From CAUZSN01 sp963582345 (GTDB lineage Bacteria; Planctomycetota; Planctomycetia; Planctomycetales; Planctomycetaceae), in NCBI GenBank assembly GCA_963582345.1, contig CAUZSN010000014.1, forward strand, positions 1-36,432: a DNA stretch of 36,432 bases. The letters are read 5' to 3'. Shown in pieces: positions 9,701-18,362 of the stretch. The notes beneath the pieces were generated by a model. That model was not told the origin of the DNA. It saw only the letters and a list, made by a program, of their open reading frames with translations, and searched no databases. Within the stretch, counting starts at the first letter, position 1, and each line of letters begins with the position of its first letter. Both the position numbers and the translations under genes were made by a program.

Positions 9701-11352
9701 AATTAATTGGGCGCGGTCATTTTCAGGAAGCTGAGTTGTTGCTTCTGCAGAATCGCGCCAGCGACAACTTGCACACCGCCGCAACCGCGACCGCAATGCT
9801 GATGCGTCTGTGGGACCGACTTGGATTACATACTGAGGCGGCCGCTTTGTTGGGCGAGTTGAACGGTCAGTTTTCCAGCGTGCGCCTGTCAGATGAGCGA
9901 ACCGGACGCGAATTTGTTGCACAATTTCCGCGGCACGGGATGACGTGGTCGTCTTATTCACGTCTGGTGGCGCCGGACTGGCCGATCAATCGAGTTGCAG
10001 TTTCCGAAACGCGGTGGATTGATGGTGATCAAAGATTGAAAAAAATTCTCCAGGATCGACATCAGCTTATCTCAGTCAAAGGAAGCCAGGTCCATCTGCT
10101 CACCAAGCACGGCAACAGTAAAGTTGCAGTCCTCGATTCACAATCCGGCGTCATCGTGGCAAACATCGCTTTGACTTCGCGACCGTACTCTCCTACCTGG
10201 AAACGGACTTCATTTATCGGACACTTCATACCATTGGGAACGTCGACGACGATGTTGGGCATTTCTTTGGTGGAACACCAGGATGAGCGACCTTTGTGGA
10301 ATCGCGTCTTCGAACCCTTGCAACAGCATGGTGTGCGGGTTGGACCGGCTGGACCCAGTTTCTGTACGTTTCAAGCGGGATGTCACCTGATGGTACTGCA
10401 TCCAGCGACGGGACGTGTGCTGTGGAGGCGAACCGATCTCGACGTCAAACGGGAAGGAAACACGTACGGTCATCCGGAGCTATTCGGAGACGATCAGGTA
10501 TTGGTGGTGTTGCGGTCAGATCGATCGGCCTACACAGCATACCGAACGTCGACTGGCCAAGAACTGCGTCGCGGAAAACTCGACATGTCTATCGCCACTG
10601 AAAAATTTTTTGGGCGAAAGGTCTTTTATGTGACCAACTCGAAATCTGACCGTCGCATGCGAATTTGGGATTCGTTGACGGACGAATTCGAATTGGATGA
10701 ATCTCTTGCTACGCCGGCCACGAACACCAGGATGTCCGTTTTTACAAACGTCACTCCCGAACATGAGTTGTCTGTCATGCTACCGACAGGTCGACTTCGC
10801 ATTTTTGATGTTCAATCGAACCGTGTCCGGTTAGACCGGACTTTCGATACTAAAGGGTTGAACAAATTGAGCTACGTTCGCATTTTCAGCGATCGCGATC
10901 GCTATTTTATTAACTTTCGCACGTCGTCCGGTCAGATGCCGTCAATTCGGTCTCAGTATCACATGATTAGCAGCTTTCTGCCACTAGACAACGTTGAGGG
11001 CGAAGTGTTCGCTGTTGAGAAGTCGACCGGACAAATATTATGGAAACGTAGCATGCCGAGGCTCAGCGTGTTACGCATACCACAATATCGCCTGCCGTTC
11101 TTAATCGGCTTGAGCCGGAAGCGGGTTCTGGACTCGAAAAATCGAGAGCGCCAGTCCACAGTAGTCGAGGTCATCGACGCAGGTACCGGCCAGACACTCG
11201 CAGAGAAGGGGAACCTCATTTTCGACCAATTTGTCCAGGTGAAATACGAACGTGATCGGGGTCGGCTTCAACTACGCGGATTGAAAACGCAGATCGAACT
11301 GAATTTTGGCGGCGCTCGTCAGCGAATGCCCGTCGACGATGAACCGTTGTAA
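6763..11352 (+). CDS. Giant secreted PQQ-like beta-propeller and TPR protein
   Basis: A 1529-residue exported protein. The N-terminus (MKATLTVFLLIVV from the alternative ATG at 6772) is a signal peptide ending near FGHA-DD. Residues about 40-240 are helical and repeat-like. PQQ-type propeller blades with the Gly-x-x-x-W core follow: SGKTLWRF (~356), RGKPIWSQ (~518), TGSLLWSN (~572), TGQTIWKT (~633) and SGRQQWSQ (~672). A helical TPR-like stretch covers about 785-1050. A second propeller holds TGRVLWRR (~1216) and TGQILWKR (~1422). Such repeats also occur in BamB-like scaffold proteins; there is no sign of quinoprotein dehydrogenase active-site motifs, so I infer a structural or binding role in the envelope. 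It is a single gene, convergent with the TPR lipoprotein gene 33 bases away. Confidence 0.85.
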   Translation: MCTMKATLTVFLLIVVGTRLTRFGHADDSVRAVENSEVSEVKSPADEQLATQRTFLNHLAYRNRRHEVLLRRSAAALRTGNVNDGLAYLQRILDQPQDSQIRRGAEERLVSARREASRILSVLSDDDLMAYERLFGSLARRLLTDARQTGELALFIEVTRRFFHTAPGFQAMDWQATRWLDHGRYRLAARSWRRLLSEPAHRKRITPSLRLKTALAFVLSGQHQHAAATLNQLKGQPVRVGNLSIRPEMWLAQVSAVARQSPASADWRLAFGNEQRNVNATGSPPFVKSLGVAKNHLDKSWTKSLAAGSAPIFEITNWMKRQSNDPLAPMAVANYPIVVGNQVVVRDYRGVSAFSLHSGKTLWRFRSQLSLAKLISIFGKTPRQRRSQLTSLDQVCNEVFVGNSVLGMLSSDGNRVYAVDFFQIEDAKLEGPSSNSIAKSSLRIANRLIALPLVAGDASRMKIRHPIWTAGGIDGYRLDNSLLAGHIFLGPPLPIDGLLFAMTHSNRQVNLVALSAARGKPIWSQCLALLDQPLKNEIHRFQIAETCQPSFSDGILVCPTDAGLLVGVDALTGSLLWSNYCGDESTPQARWRINYRTRKLHGSAGFANLAQIQDRHIVYLPRQSDDLHCIDLITGQTIWKTPREDAEYVAAVTEQTILVIGLTYVRGLSLQSGRQQWSQRFGIPSGRGIRIGNSYLLPLKDGRVVNVDIAIGCEIGFGIAADSSRSHERILPKESNSTHSSRYDDASRRPSNLVAASDMIISLGPQQVAAFPQATTLLAKVTAQDEHSQSTENVLLAAELQVTLGEINAAERLLARVMSGRITPQQRGRAEIAMRAILYYNLRTRVHPDRSVFVRLDKLARLPADRGRYLMHLAEWQLQNDDFDGLLQSTHEFSRLNLKTLLPTVNDSQLLGSPVSWISSVIARAEKRVGKSLLTAIDARIENELQLVRHSDDIDELRHFLAVYSRWPLAASVRMRLAKKLIGRGHFQEAELLLLQNRASDNLHTAATATAMLMRLWDRLGLHTEAAALLGELNGQFSSVRLSDERTGREFVAQFPRHGMTWSSYSRLVAPDWPINRVAVSETRWIDGDQRLKKILQDRHQLISVKGSQVHLLTKHGNSKVAVLDSQSGVIVANIALTSRPYSPTWKRTSFIGHFIPLGTSTTMLGISLVEHQDERPLWNRVFEPLQQHGVRVGPAGPSFCTFQAGCHLMVLHPATGRVLWRRTDLDVKREGNTYGHPELFGDDQVLVVLRSDRSAYTAYRTSTGQELRRGKLDMSIATEKFFGRKVFYVTNSKSDRRMRIWDSLTDEFELDESLATPATNTRMSVFTNVTPEHELSVMLPTGRLRIFDVQSNRVRLDRTFDTKGLNKLSYVRIFSDRDRYFINFRTSSGQMPSIRSQYHMISSFLPLDNVEGEVFAVEKSTGQILWKRSMPRLSVLRIPQYRLPFLIGLSRKRVLDSKNRERQSTVVEVIDAGTGQTLAEKGNLIFDQFVQVKYERDRGRLQLRGLKTQIELNFGGARQRMPVDDEPL

Positions 11353-11385
11353 CGTTCTTCAGACGGTTGCGTGCGGTTTCTACTG

Positions 11386-13353
11386 TTAACGCGCGGCTGG
11401 CCACTGAGAGTTGGCAGACGGCATTTGGCGTTCCGACTGTTGCATTTGCCAGATGCGAAGACGTTCCGCTCGCTGATTATTGATGTCTGCTTGATAGATA
11501 GACAGCGGGTCATTCACCACTGGAGAGGTTGACGAGTCATGATAGACATTTGCATTGCCAGTGTTTTGCGGAACAGGACTCCCTGAAATCGATCCGACTG
11601 CATTCCGCGGCGTCTGATTAAGGAAATACTGTTTGTTAGTGGAATCGAGACTCCTCGGCGACGTCAAAGCGCCGATTCCAGGTTGCTTAAATTGATTGTG
11701 TGACGAATTGGATGGGTCAAACTGAGTGGTCGAAACGGAGTTTGACTGGGCCGACGACGGTTGAGTCAGATTGGGTGAGACAGTGGTGCGTTTGAGAGCC
11801 GACATGGGAAACATGGCACCAGGTCCGACATCCATTCCCATGTACAACGCATCCCGTATCGCGTTGTCATATGACAGGCGATCCATCTTGCCTGCGGTGT
11901 TTTGGCTTGACGTGAAAACTTGGCTCTGAGTTGAGAATTGGGCTGGCTGGACCGAGTTGGGCAATTGAAGTTGTACCGTTTCGTTGGATTGATTCGACTG
12001 TCGAAGCTGAATGGTACTAGGAGCCGTTTGCACATTGGTCTGGTTCGAATACGGTTCGGTTACTCGATGTTGGACACCGGGAGGATGCGTTGTGACACTC
12101 GGATGCGATTGCAAATAATTGTTTTGCAAGGGCGTGTGTGCGGCAGGATCAGTCCCAAATTCCGATGGGTTGGTGGATGGCCAGTTTTGAGAACTCTGGT
12201 GTGTGTATGGTGTTGTGCTTTCTTCTGGCAATGCGTGGGCAGAGCGTCTGGAGGGCACATACGGACTCGGATTGCTACTAGGAAAGGATGATTGCTCCGC
12301 CAAAGTGATTGAATCAACCTCGGAACCGTCAATGTTGTTGAGCTGACTGTCGAAGATGTTTGAATTGTGAAGCTGACGCAAATCGGGTACCGAATTCCAT
12401 GGTCCCATCGATCCACCTGAGAAATTCTGGCTTGTGTCCGCAGGCCATCGCGGATTTGGATAAGTTGGATTCTGTCCTTGATCCCCTCGTTGCCGTCGGT
12501 CGGTCATGCCAATTTCTCTTTCACGAATCATTTCTTGCTGAACTTCCGGCCAGGTCTGTGAGGCCGGATTTCGCTGTTCCGAATTCGAGGACCGTGAGAG
12601 CGCAGCAACTTGCGCTGGCAGCAGTTCGTGTAAGGAACTGCTTGATTGGGCACTGTTCGTAATTACTCTATCCAACTTAGCTCGCGCTTCAGCCTCGGTT
12701 GTCGTTCTCCGGAACATTGATAACGCATCGTTACGTTTTCCCTGCTTCGCGTACAGTAATCCGAGATTGTTCAACGCTTTTTGGTGCTGACGATTCACTA
12801 GAATCGCTTGGTTCAAATAATCCTCGCTTTCGTCGTAGCGACCTTGTAATAGGTAGGAATAGCCGATATCGCTCAAGAGATCTGGGTCGTTCGGATTGCT
12901 TCTTAAAGCCGTCGAGTAGTGTCCTTGAGCGGTAAGAAAATCCCGTTGCACGTCAGAAATCACGGCTAGCCGATGATGGGCGGCTGCATGGTTCGGTTGT
13001 TGCGCGATGATATTCTGGTAGTGAATTTTGGCTTCCGTTAAGCGTCCTTGTTGGAATTCCAAATGTCCAAGATTTAGAGAATCCGACACAGGATCAAGGT
13101 GTGGATTTTCGGAGATCTGTTGAACTCCCAGGTCTGTGTTTTTTCGATTCCGTCCGAATGCATTGGCTTCGTTTTTACTTGTCGCAAGGTTACGTTTTCC
13201 AAACGCATCAACTGTCCATTGATCCTGGTTAAGGTTTGGGGGATGCTTCTGACTCGCGCCAATTGTTTGCCCGCGCGACCGAAGTGTTGGGTTTTGGCAG
13301 CCCATTGACCCGAACAATGTGAGAACAGCGGCCATTGTAATTTGAGTTTTCAT
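11386..13353 (-). CDS. TPR lipoprotein with long Ser/Gln/Asn-rich tail
   Basis: A 655-residue protein. The N-terminus MKTQITMAAVLTLFGSMGC has a hydrophobic run ending in Cys19, a plausible though imperfect lipobox. Residues about 90-230 hold about four tetratricopeptide repeats, including SLNLGHLEFQQGRLTEAKIHY, DLLSDIGYSYLLQGRYDE and KALNNLGLLYAKQGKRNDA. The remaining roughly 400 residues are low complexity, rich in Ser, Gln, Asn and Pro, and probably disordered. TPR lipoproteins usually act as protein-interaction scaffolds in the envelope; no partner is indicated here beyond the convergent propeller protein. The start is preceded by AGGGA about a dozen bases upstream. Confidence 0.85.
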   Translation of the reverse strand: MKTQITMAAVLTLFGSMGCQNPTLRSRGQTIGASQKHPPNLNQDQWTVDAFGKRNLATSKNEANAFGRNRKNTDLGVQQISENPHLDPVSDSLNLGHLEFQQGRLTEAKIHYQNIIAQQPNHAAAHHRLAVISDVQRDFLTAQGHYSTALRSNPNDPDLLSDIGYSYLLQGRYDESEDYLNQAILVNRQHQKALNNLGLLYAKQGKRNDALSMFRRTTTEAEARAKLDRVITNSAQSSSSLHELLPAQVAALSRSSNSEQRNPASQTWPEVQQEMIREREIGMTDRRQRGDQGQNPTYPNPRWPADTSQNFSGGSMGPWNSVPDLRQLHNSNIFDSQLNNIDGSEVDSITLAEQSSFPSSNPSPYVPSRRSAHALPEESTTPYTHQSSQNWPSTNPSEFGTDPAAHTPLQNNYLQSHPSVTTHPPGVQHRVTEPYSNQTNVQTAPSTIQLRQSNQSNETVQLQLPNSVQPAQFSTQSQVFTSSQNTAGKMDRLSYDNAIRDALYMGMDVGPGAMFPMSALKRTTVSPNLTQPSSAQSNSVSTTQFDPSNSSHNQFKQPGIGALTSPRSLDSTNKQYFLNQTPRNAVGSISGSPVPQNTGNANVYHDSSTSPVVNDPLSIYQADINNQRAERLRIWQMQQSERQMPSANSQWPAAR

Positions 13354-14230
13354 TGATCAACCGATCCCTGCAGGAAATGGGCGGAGAGAAACGGAGCAAA
13401 GGTTTCGAGAAATCCAGACAGGAAGACTTAATGCCAATCACGTCTTAGCAGCGACCGCAACGGTGAGTTGACGTGGGCAGAGAATATATGATTTCCGTAT
13501 ATGCATGTCGAGACGAGCTTTGCAAGGATTGTATCTCTTTTGAGGAGAACGAATTGATGAGATGCCGCTTGACGAAAATACAGTCCTGGATGGCACGTCG
13601 TGGCGCACGAACGGCTTGTTCAGCAGAATTTCACGTCGACCGCACAAGACATCAGTCCTTACGATGAAAATTAGAATCCGCTGCCACCGTTCTAGCCATT
13701 GAGTCCACGAGAGTACAACGTTCGATAAGAATCTGCTTCCGCTTCGTGCGAATTCCGGCCACGTCTGTAAGCTGGTCCGACAATCGTTCTCCAGGATGCC
13801 GTCGGATTTCCAAGATCTGTAAGAACCTGAGCGACGAGCTGACGGTGGTGTTGGTCCAATTCCGAATCGGAATTATTTTCACTCCGCTCGATAACGACAG
13901 GAAACAGGGACGCCTCTCATACAAGCGGCGATTTCGACAATGTGATCTTTGCCATCTAGAAGTCAGTTCGGCCGACCAACCGACTATTCAATGTCCACGG
14001 GTTCGATGCCGCCAACTGCTCTCTCTGGGCTGTCTGTTACTCCGATTCCTCAAACGATCAATCCAGCCGCCTTTCGACGGCTATCGCGAATCCAAGTAGT
14101 TGCAGCAACAAGTTCAACAGCAATCGATTCAATTGCAGGCTTTGCAGAACGCCCTGCTTCAGGAGCAGCAAGCCTATCAAGAGAATCTCCGACGAGGCCA
14201 ATGAGGTTGATCGATAAGAGACAACCGGGT
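13354..14230. other. Long intergenic region, perhaps with gene remnants
   Basis: Nearly 880 bases between the TPR lipoprotein start and the end of the Gfo-like gene. Overlapping short frames exist on both strands (for example 13746-14099 and 13949-14278 plus, 13652-13924 minus), none recognisable over its whole length. The part near 14100-14190 reads as a Gln-rich coiled coil and is listed separately as a possible remnant. Confidence 0.4.
13949..14191 (+). pseudogene. Possible remnant of a Gln-rich coiled-coil protein gene
   Basis: After a TAG at 14097-14099 the plus strand reads LQQQVQQQSIQLQALQNALL followed by QEQQAYQENLRRGQ and a stop: about 34 residues with a clear amphipathic heptad pattern and no start codon. 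Just upstream, in a different frame, a Ser/Thr/Pro-rich stretch (MSTGSMPPTALSGLSVTPIPQ, broken here at 13990-14050) could be the linker before it. Together they look like one gene split by a frameshift and a stop. The reading could be chance, since CAG repeats favour Gln, so confidence is low. Confidence 0.25.
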
Positions 14231-15406
14231 TCAGTCAGACCGTGGCGGTTTGGCGATAAATACGAAGAACTGCAATAGGAGAAACACAAGCGGCGGCGCG
14301 ATCCACAGAAAACGCGCAACGCGCAGTACCGTTTGGTTCAGTTCGAACAAGCTGGCGACGAGCAGATAAAGCACTAGACCGACGAACGTCAAGACCAGCA
14401 CACCACAGCCAATAGCAGTCATTTGTGTTTTGAAGATCGCTCTTTCGGATGTCGTTTCGAATTGTACGTCAATGGTTCTCCGTTTCTCGTCCGAGCGACG
14501 GGCAGCGTCGATAATTTCGAAAGCGTGAGTGGCATCCGTCCAGTCGGGATCGACCTGCTTTCCGGTAACCGCCATTTCAAAGCGCTGCAATACGTCGCTC
14601 CCCGCGTCGATATTCGGCGCAGTCTCAATAATGATTGGAGCCGTATCAACTGGTTGCAGCTCGAGCGTTGAACCGTGTTGGTCCATTGAAAGTATGGCCG
14701 TTCCAAAATCACCGGTGATGGTCAAGTGACCGCGAAATTGCGTCGACGTCGCTTTGATTGACCAAGTCGCTTTTGGACACTTGTCGCCAGCCAGAGTCAC
14801 GGTTGCGTGAGTCGGTGCTAGCCCGGAACGGAGTGCCGTCACGCGATTGTAATCGCCGCCGAATTGCCTCATCAAGTCAATGTCCTCCAGCAGAATCTGG
14901 TCGACAGTTTCAGTAGGAGGCAACAACGGAGCGTTTGAATCAACTCGTTTTGGGATCTCGCGTTCTACCTGCAGATGAAGCACTGTTCCTAGAGCACCAT
15001 CGTCAATCAGTTGCCGCATTCTGCACACGTCCGGGTCGAAACGGTGGGGAAATGCCGGAAACAGCGTTGCCTGCGAATCATCACGAATCAAAGACAATTC
15101 ATAAACGAAGGTTGAACCCTGAGCAGCACGGGGCAACAGTAATAATGACTTTCCAGACGCCGCAAGCTGCTTAGCGCCGACCAACACATCCTCTTCGCTT
15201 GCTGCAACTATCAATGCGTCAAGGGTTTCTTCAGTCAGCAGATCTTCCCACTGTGGCACAATGCGCAGCGAAGGTGTCTGACGCAAGAGTTCCGGAAGAA
15301 TCGACTCGGCCAGCGCAACAGCCGTAAGCCGGTGTTCGGAATGTGCAATGATCGCCCGAATCAGCGGCAAGCTAGCATCGTCGTCACCGAGAAGGGCAAA
15401 GTTCAT
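14231..15406 (-). CDS. Degenerate Gfo/Idh/MocA-like protein with C-terminal membrane anchor
   Basis: A 391-residue protein with Gfo/Idh/MocA oxidoreductase architecture: an N-terminal Rossmann-like half (MNFALLGDDDASLPLIRAI, TLDALIVAASEEDVLVGAKQ, GKSLLLLPRA), then the second domain with FPHRFDPDVCRMRQLIDDGALG (109-130 approx.) and GDFGTAILSM. The usual nucleotide GxGxxG is replaced by GDDDAS, and the family's EKP lysine motif is LPRA. A normal dehydrogenase activity is therefore doubtful. Residues about 330-355 and 362-388 form two hydrophobic helices, so the protein is probably membrane anchored. Its ATG overlaps the mtnA stop by one base (TGATG at 15404-15408), implying translational coupling with mtnA. 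Function unknown; family assignment is fairly good. Confidence 0.8.
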   Translation of the reverse strand: MNFALLGDDDASLPLIRAIIAHSEHRLTAVALAESILPELLRQTPSLRIVPQWEDLLTEETLDALIVAASEEDVLVGAKQLAASGKSLLLLPRAAQGSTFVYELSLIRDDSQATLFPAFPHRFDPDVCRMRQLIDDGALGTVLHLQVEREIPKRVDSNAPLLPPTETVDQILLEDIDLMRQFGGDYNRVTALRSGLAPTHATVTLAGDKCPKATWSIKATSTQFRGHLTITGDFGTAILSMDQHGSTLELQPVDTAPIIIETAPNIDAGSDVLQRFEMAVTGKQVDPDWTDATHAFEIIDAARRSDEKRRTIDVQFETTSERAIFKTQMTAIGCGVLVLTFVGLVLYLLVASLFELNQTVLRVARFLWIAPPLVFLLLQFFVFIAKPPRSD

Positions 15407-16458
15407 CAGGTTACCTGTAGAATCTTCTTAATCGTTTCCGCGTTGACGGGCTGAATCAGTCCTCGCTCGGTAATGATTGTCGCGATGTATTCTGCCGGCG
15501 TCACGTCAAAGGCGGGATTGTATATGTCCACGTCGTCAGGCACCGTCTGTGTCTGAAAACCGTGTGTGATCTCCTGTGCACTCCGTAATTCGATTGGAAT
15601 TTCATTCCCGCCTGTTAGCGATAGGTCGAACGTGCTGGACGGTGCGGCCACGTAGAATGGAATTTGGTGCGCTTGGGCCAATAGGGCTACCGAATACGTC
15701 CCAATTTTGTTGGCTGCATCGCCGTTTGCGGCAATCCGATCGGCTCCGGTGATGACCGCACTGACCTTGCCCTCTTTCATGACCCAGCCGGCCGTCGAGT
15801 CACAAATGAGTGTCACTGGAATTTTCCGTTGGCTAAGCTCCCACGTCGTCAACCGAGCTCCTTGCAGTAGTGGTCGAGTTTCGTCTACATAGACGTGCAC
15901 CTTTTTTCCCAGAGTTGCGGCTTCGAATATGACTGAGAGCGCCGTTCCATCGCCCGCTGTAGCCAATCCGCCAGCATTGCAATGTGTCAGGATCCCCTGG
16001 TTGTCGCTTAACAATTCCGCGCCGAAGCGGCCAATGGCAGCACACATGTCCCGGTCTTCTTTTTCGATCTGTTCAGCCTCTGAGAGCAACCGCTTTAGCA
16101 TCTTGCCCGATGGTAACTCTGGCACACTATCGGCCAATTTCTGCATCCGATCCAGTGCCCAAAACAGATTCACGGCTGTTGGCCGACTGCTCGCCAAGTC
16201 ATCGACGACTTGCTGCAGACGTTTATTGAATTGCTTTCGATCGTCCGCGGAGAATTCCTGTAGGCCTAGCACCACTCCGTAAGCCGCTGCAACTCCAATT
16301 GCCGGCGCACCACGTACTCGCAACGACCGGATCGCCTCCCGAACTTGCTCGCTCGTTTCGCAATCGATTTGGCGGCATTCAACAGGCAACAGTGTCTGAT
16401 CGATCAACCGCAGTTTTCCCGCAGTATCGCCGATCCAACAAAGAGTCCTAAGCTGCAT
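15406..16458 (-). CDS. mtnA: S-methyl-5-thioribose-1-phosphate isomerase
   Basis: MtnA converts 5-methylthioribose-1-phosphate to 5-methylthioribulose-1-phosphate in methionine salvage. The 350-residue protein contains RGAPAIG (49-55), THCNAGGLATAGDGTAL with the catalytic Cys160, and VITGADRIAANGD with Asp240. Both catalytic numbers coincide with those known for Bacillus subtilis MtnA. This supports ATG 16458 as start; a GTG two codons earlier (16464) sits too close to the GGAG ribosome-binding site, which is eight bases from ATG 16458. No other methionine-salvage gene is adjacent. The downstream Gfo-like gene overlaps it by one base. Confidence 0.96.
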   Translation of the reverse strand: MQLRTLCWIGDTAGKLRLIDQTLLPVECRQIDCETSEQVREAIRSLRVRGAPAIGVAAAYGVVLGLQEFSADDRKQFNKRLQQVVDDLASSRPTAVNLFWALDRMQKLADSVPELPSGKMLKRLLSEAEQIEKEDRDMCAAIGRFGAELLSDNQGILTHCNAGGLATAGDGTALSVIFEAATLGKKVHVYVDETRPLLQGARLTTWELSQRKIPVTLICDSTAGWVMKEGKVSAVITGADRIAANGDAANKIGTYSVALLAQAHQIPFYVAAPSSTFDLSLTGGNEIPIELRSAQEITHGFQTQTVPDDVDIYNPAFDVTPAEYIATIITERGLIQPVNAETIKKILQVT

Positions 16459-17255
16459 GGACACATCTCCAATTCGCTATTCAAAAAAATTCGCCTACTC
16501 TATTAGGATAGAAATTCGGCCGGTATCAGACACTGCCCTTTGATTTTGGTCTTGGTCGCTCCAGTCCTACGGAAATCCTTTTTATACCGTTTGCCACTCG
16601 GGATCCTTGCGGAATACAGCCCAAAATTCCACCAGGCGTGTTGAAAAACCCGGATGTTGGCAAGTTGTATGAATTGAGCAAAGCTGCTCCGGCGATGTGA
16701 AAGCCAAATGATCAGCCACTAAAGAAACACCCTCGCCAACCACTTCAGATTTTTGGTGAAGCTGTCAAAGCCGCCTTGTCGCAGCAGCGACAAGTGATTC
16801 AAGCTGGTTCAACAGTTCTATTGCCTACTGATTGATAGCGAGCTAAATGCCGATGACGATAACAGAATTTGCAAGCCTGCGATTCGCGTATGAGAGCAAA
16901 CTGTAGCTGACGAACCGTGTATTCAATTAGACGAACACTTCAAAAAAGACGTCAGCCAATCACTACTTGTCAAAAATTGAGTCAACTCGCTCGAATTCAC
17001 CGATGTCGAAAGCCTTAATTCTCATGCCAACGTTCATCGCCAACTACCCCGTCGGTTGGCTAATCACATTGAATCGGATCGTGGAGTTTGTCTCAGAGCA
17101 AACAATACCAAATTGTGCCATGTGAAGTTTGAGTGTTATGAGTTCGAGGCTTGCGAAGTCGAACTAGTTCAATTTACAGCACGCGTTCTTGCCCTGCACT
17201 ATAAGTCAGCGGCTGGAAGTTGAATTCGCAAATTCAAAATGGCGAGCACCTGAAT
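16459..17255. other. Long intergenic region without a supported gene
   Basis: About 800 bases. One plus-strand frame, ending at 17223, has an 80-codon open stretch without ATG (from about 16980), preceded in the same frame by two further open stretches separated by single stops. I do not recognise the peptide. It may be a decayed gene or chance. A short hairpin lies at its right end (17220-17237). Confidence 0.35.
17220..17237 (-). terminator. Hairpin downstream of the RRM gene
   Basis: TTGAATT (17220-17226) pairs perfectly with AATTCAA (17231-17237) around a 4-base loop, 18 bases past the stop of the minus-strand RRM gene. The stem is AT-rich and no U-tract follows, so termination activity is uncertain. 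Confidence 0.25.
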
Positions 17256-17552
17256 CTAGTAGCGACGATCGGAACCGCCACGCGAACGATTGCCACCACC
17301 GCGTTGTTCATTCCGAGGTTTTGCTTCGTTGACGACGATCGTACGACCGCTCACTTCCGAACCGTTCAGTGCCGTGATAGCTTCCTCTCCACCGTCAGCC
17401 ATCTCAACGAAGCCGAACCCGCGTGACCGGCCAGTATGCAAATCCATGACCACCTTGGCTTCGGTCACTGTTCCGTATTGATCGAAGGTTTGGCGCAACT
17501 CGTCGGACGTGGTTTCATAGGAGAGATTCCCCACATACAAATTTTTGCTCAT
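17256..17552 (-). CDS. Single-RRM RNA-binding protein
   Basis: A 98-residue protein of one RNA-recognition motif and a Gly/Arg-rich tail, like bacterial Rbp/GRP-type proteins that bind single-stranded RNA. RNP2 is LYVGNL (5-10) and RNP1 is RGFGFVEM (44-51), with the aromatic residues that stack on RNA bases in place. The tail (from about residue 83, GGGNRSRGGSDRRY) is basic and glycine rich. I chose ATG 17552 (MSKNLYV) because GGAAGGA sits seven bases upstream; an in-frame ATG at 17570 would place that ribosome-binding site inside the gene. In cyanobacteria such proteins respond to cold; that is not evident here. Confidence 0.95.
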   Translation of the reverse strand: MSKNLYVGNLSYETTSDELRQTFDQYGTVTEAKVVMDLHTGRSRGFGFVEMADGGEEAITALNGSEVSGRTIVVNEAKPRNEQRGGGNRSRGGSDRRY

Positions 17553-18020
17553 TGTCATCCTTCCAAACATGATTAGTCAGCACGAAATTGACATTCTCGG
17601 AGCGGTTCCAAGCGGATGACTCAGGGCCGTCGTAAGACCAAGAAAGACAAAAACTTCGTGCAGTTAAAGATTCGTTTTTCTCCATTCGAGTTGGACATTT
17701 CCACCTCGGATGTGATGATTGTAACTCCGCGTGAAAAAATTGGAAGTGCCGAATGGCATATTAACGATGGCCTTTTCTATCACAATCCATCGCAACGCCT
17801 GGACTTAGATCGACGACGTTCATGGCAACTCGTTATTTAAATTGACCTGCAGCATCCCAACTAAAATGCGATGGCGAAAGCGTGATATCTGTTCCCAAAA
17901 ATTCGCTGCAGTGGTGCTCATGCAGCGAGCCAGGCCCTTCATAAAGTGCACTAAAAGCAAGTCAACAGTGTCCATCATCGAGAAGAATGCCTTGCGGCTT
18001 CCCGAACGCGATCAGCAACA
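17553..18020. other. Intergenic region, content unclear
   Basis: About 470 bases between the RRM gene start and the end of the zinc-ribbon gene. A 74-codon plus-strand frame (17616-17840) and a 108-codon one (17842-18168, mostly antisense to the zinc-ribbon gene) have no recognisable domain or good ribosome-binding site. It may serve as the upstream regulatory region and leader of the RRM gene. Confidence 0.35.
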
Positions 18021-18362
18021 TCAGATCACGGCTCGGTCTGCGACAGGCCATTCGGAGCGGCAACGATCGCAGCGAAAACCGACCAAGGTTGCGGTACCGG
18101 GAATTGGCATGTTGTTGCGGTTCAAGATGGCATCCAGCAACTCAACCGGTGCGACGACCGGATCGTGACAATATGGACATTGTCTGTTTTCATGAATGAA
18201 CCGAGCACGCGTGATGACATCCAGCGACCGGAAACGGTTGACGCGATCGGCATACATTGCAAACGAAAGGACTTCTGGCTCGTCGTTTGCCGATTCGTGA
18301 TGACCGACACCATCTCGCGCAGGTTCCGATTCCCTAGGCCGATAGATCTTCAAATCACTCAT
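18021..18362 (-). CDS. Small zinc-ribbon-like protein, function unknown
   Basis: A 113-residue protein with a variable, charged N-terminal half and a C-terminal four-Cys metal-binding module: CPYCHDPV (Cys62, Cys65) and RCDRCRSEW (Cys98, Cys101). The region between them (VELLDAILNRNNMPIPGTAT) looks strongly constrained and the Cys pairs would bind one zinc. I believe similar proteins occur in other planctomycetes, from memory. The 33-residue spacing between the Cys pairs is typical of zinc ribbons. ATG 18362 overlaps AAGGATG, so the ribosome-binding site is unusually close. Role not known; nucleic-acid binding or a protein contact are both possible. Confidence 0.75.
   Translation of the reverse strand: MSDLKIYRPRESEPARDGVGHHESANDEPEVLSFAMYADRVNRFRSLDVITRARFIHENRQCPYCHDPVVAPVELLDAILNRNNMPIPGTATLVGFRCDRCRSEWPVADRAVI

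Noticed and set aside
16980..17223. 80-codon open stretch without ATG in the gap before the RRM gene
   Set aside because: No start codon, no recognisable sequence, and stops upstream in the same frame; kept only as a note in the intergenic entry.
17616..17840. 74-codon plus-strand frame next to the RRM gene
   Set aside because: No recognisable domain, no good ribosome-binding site, and it lies where the RRM gene's promoter should be.
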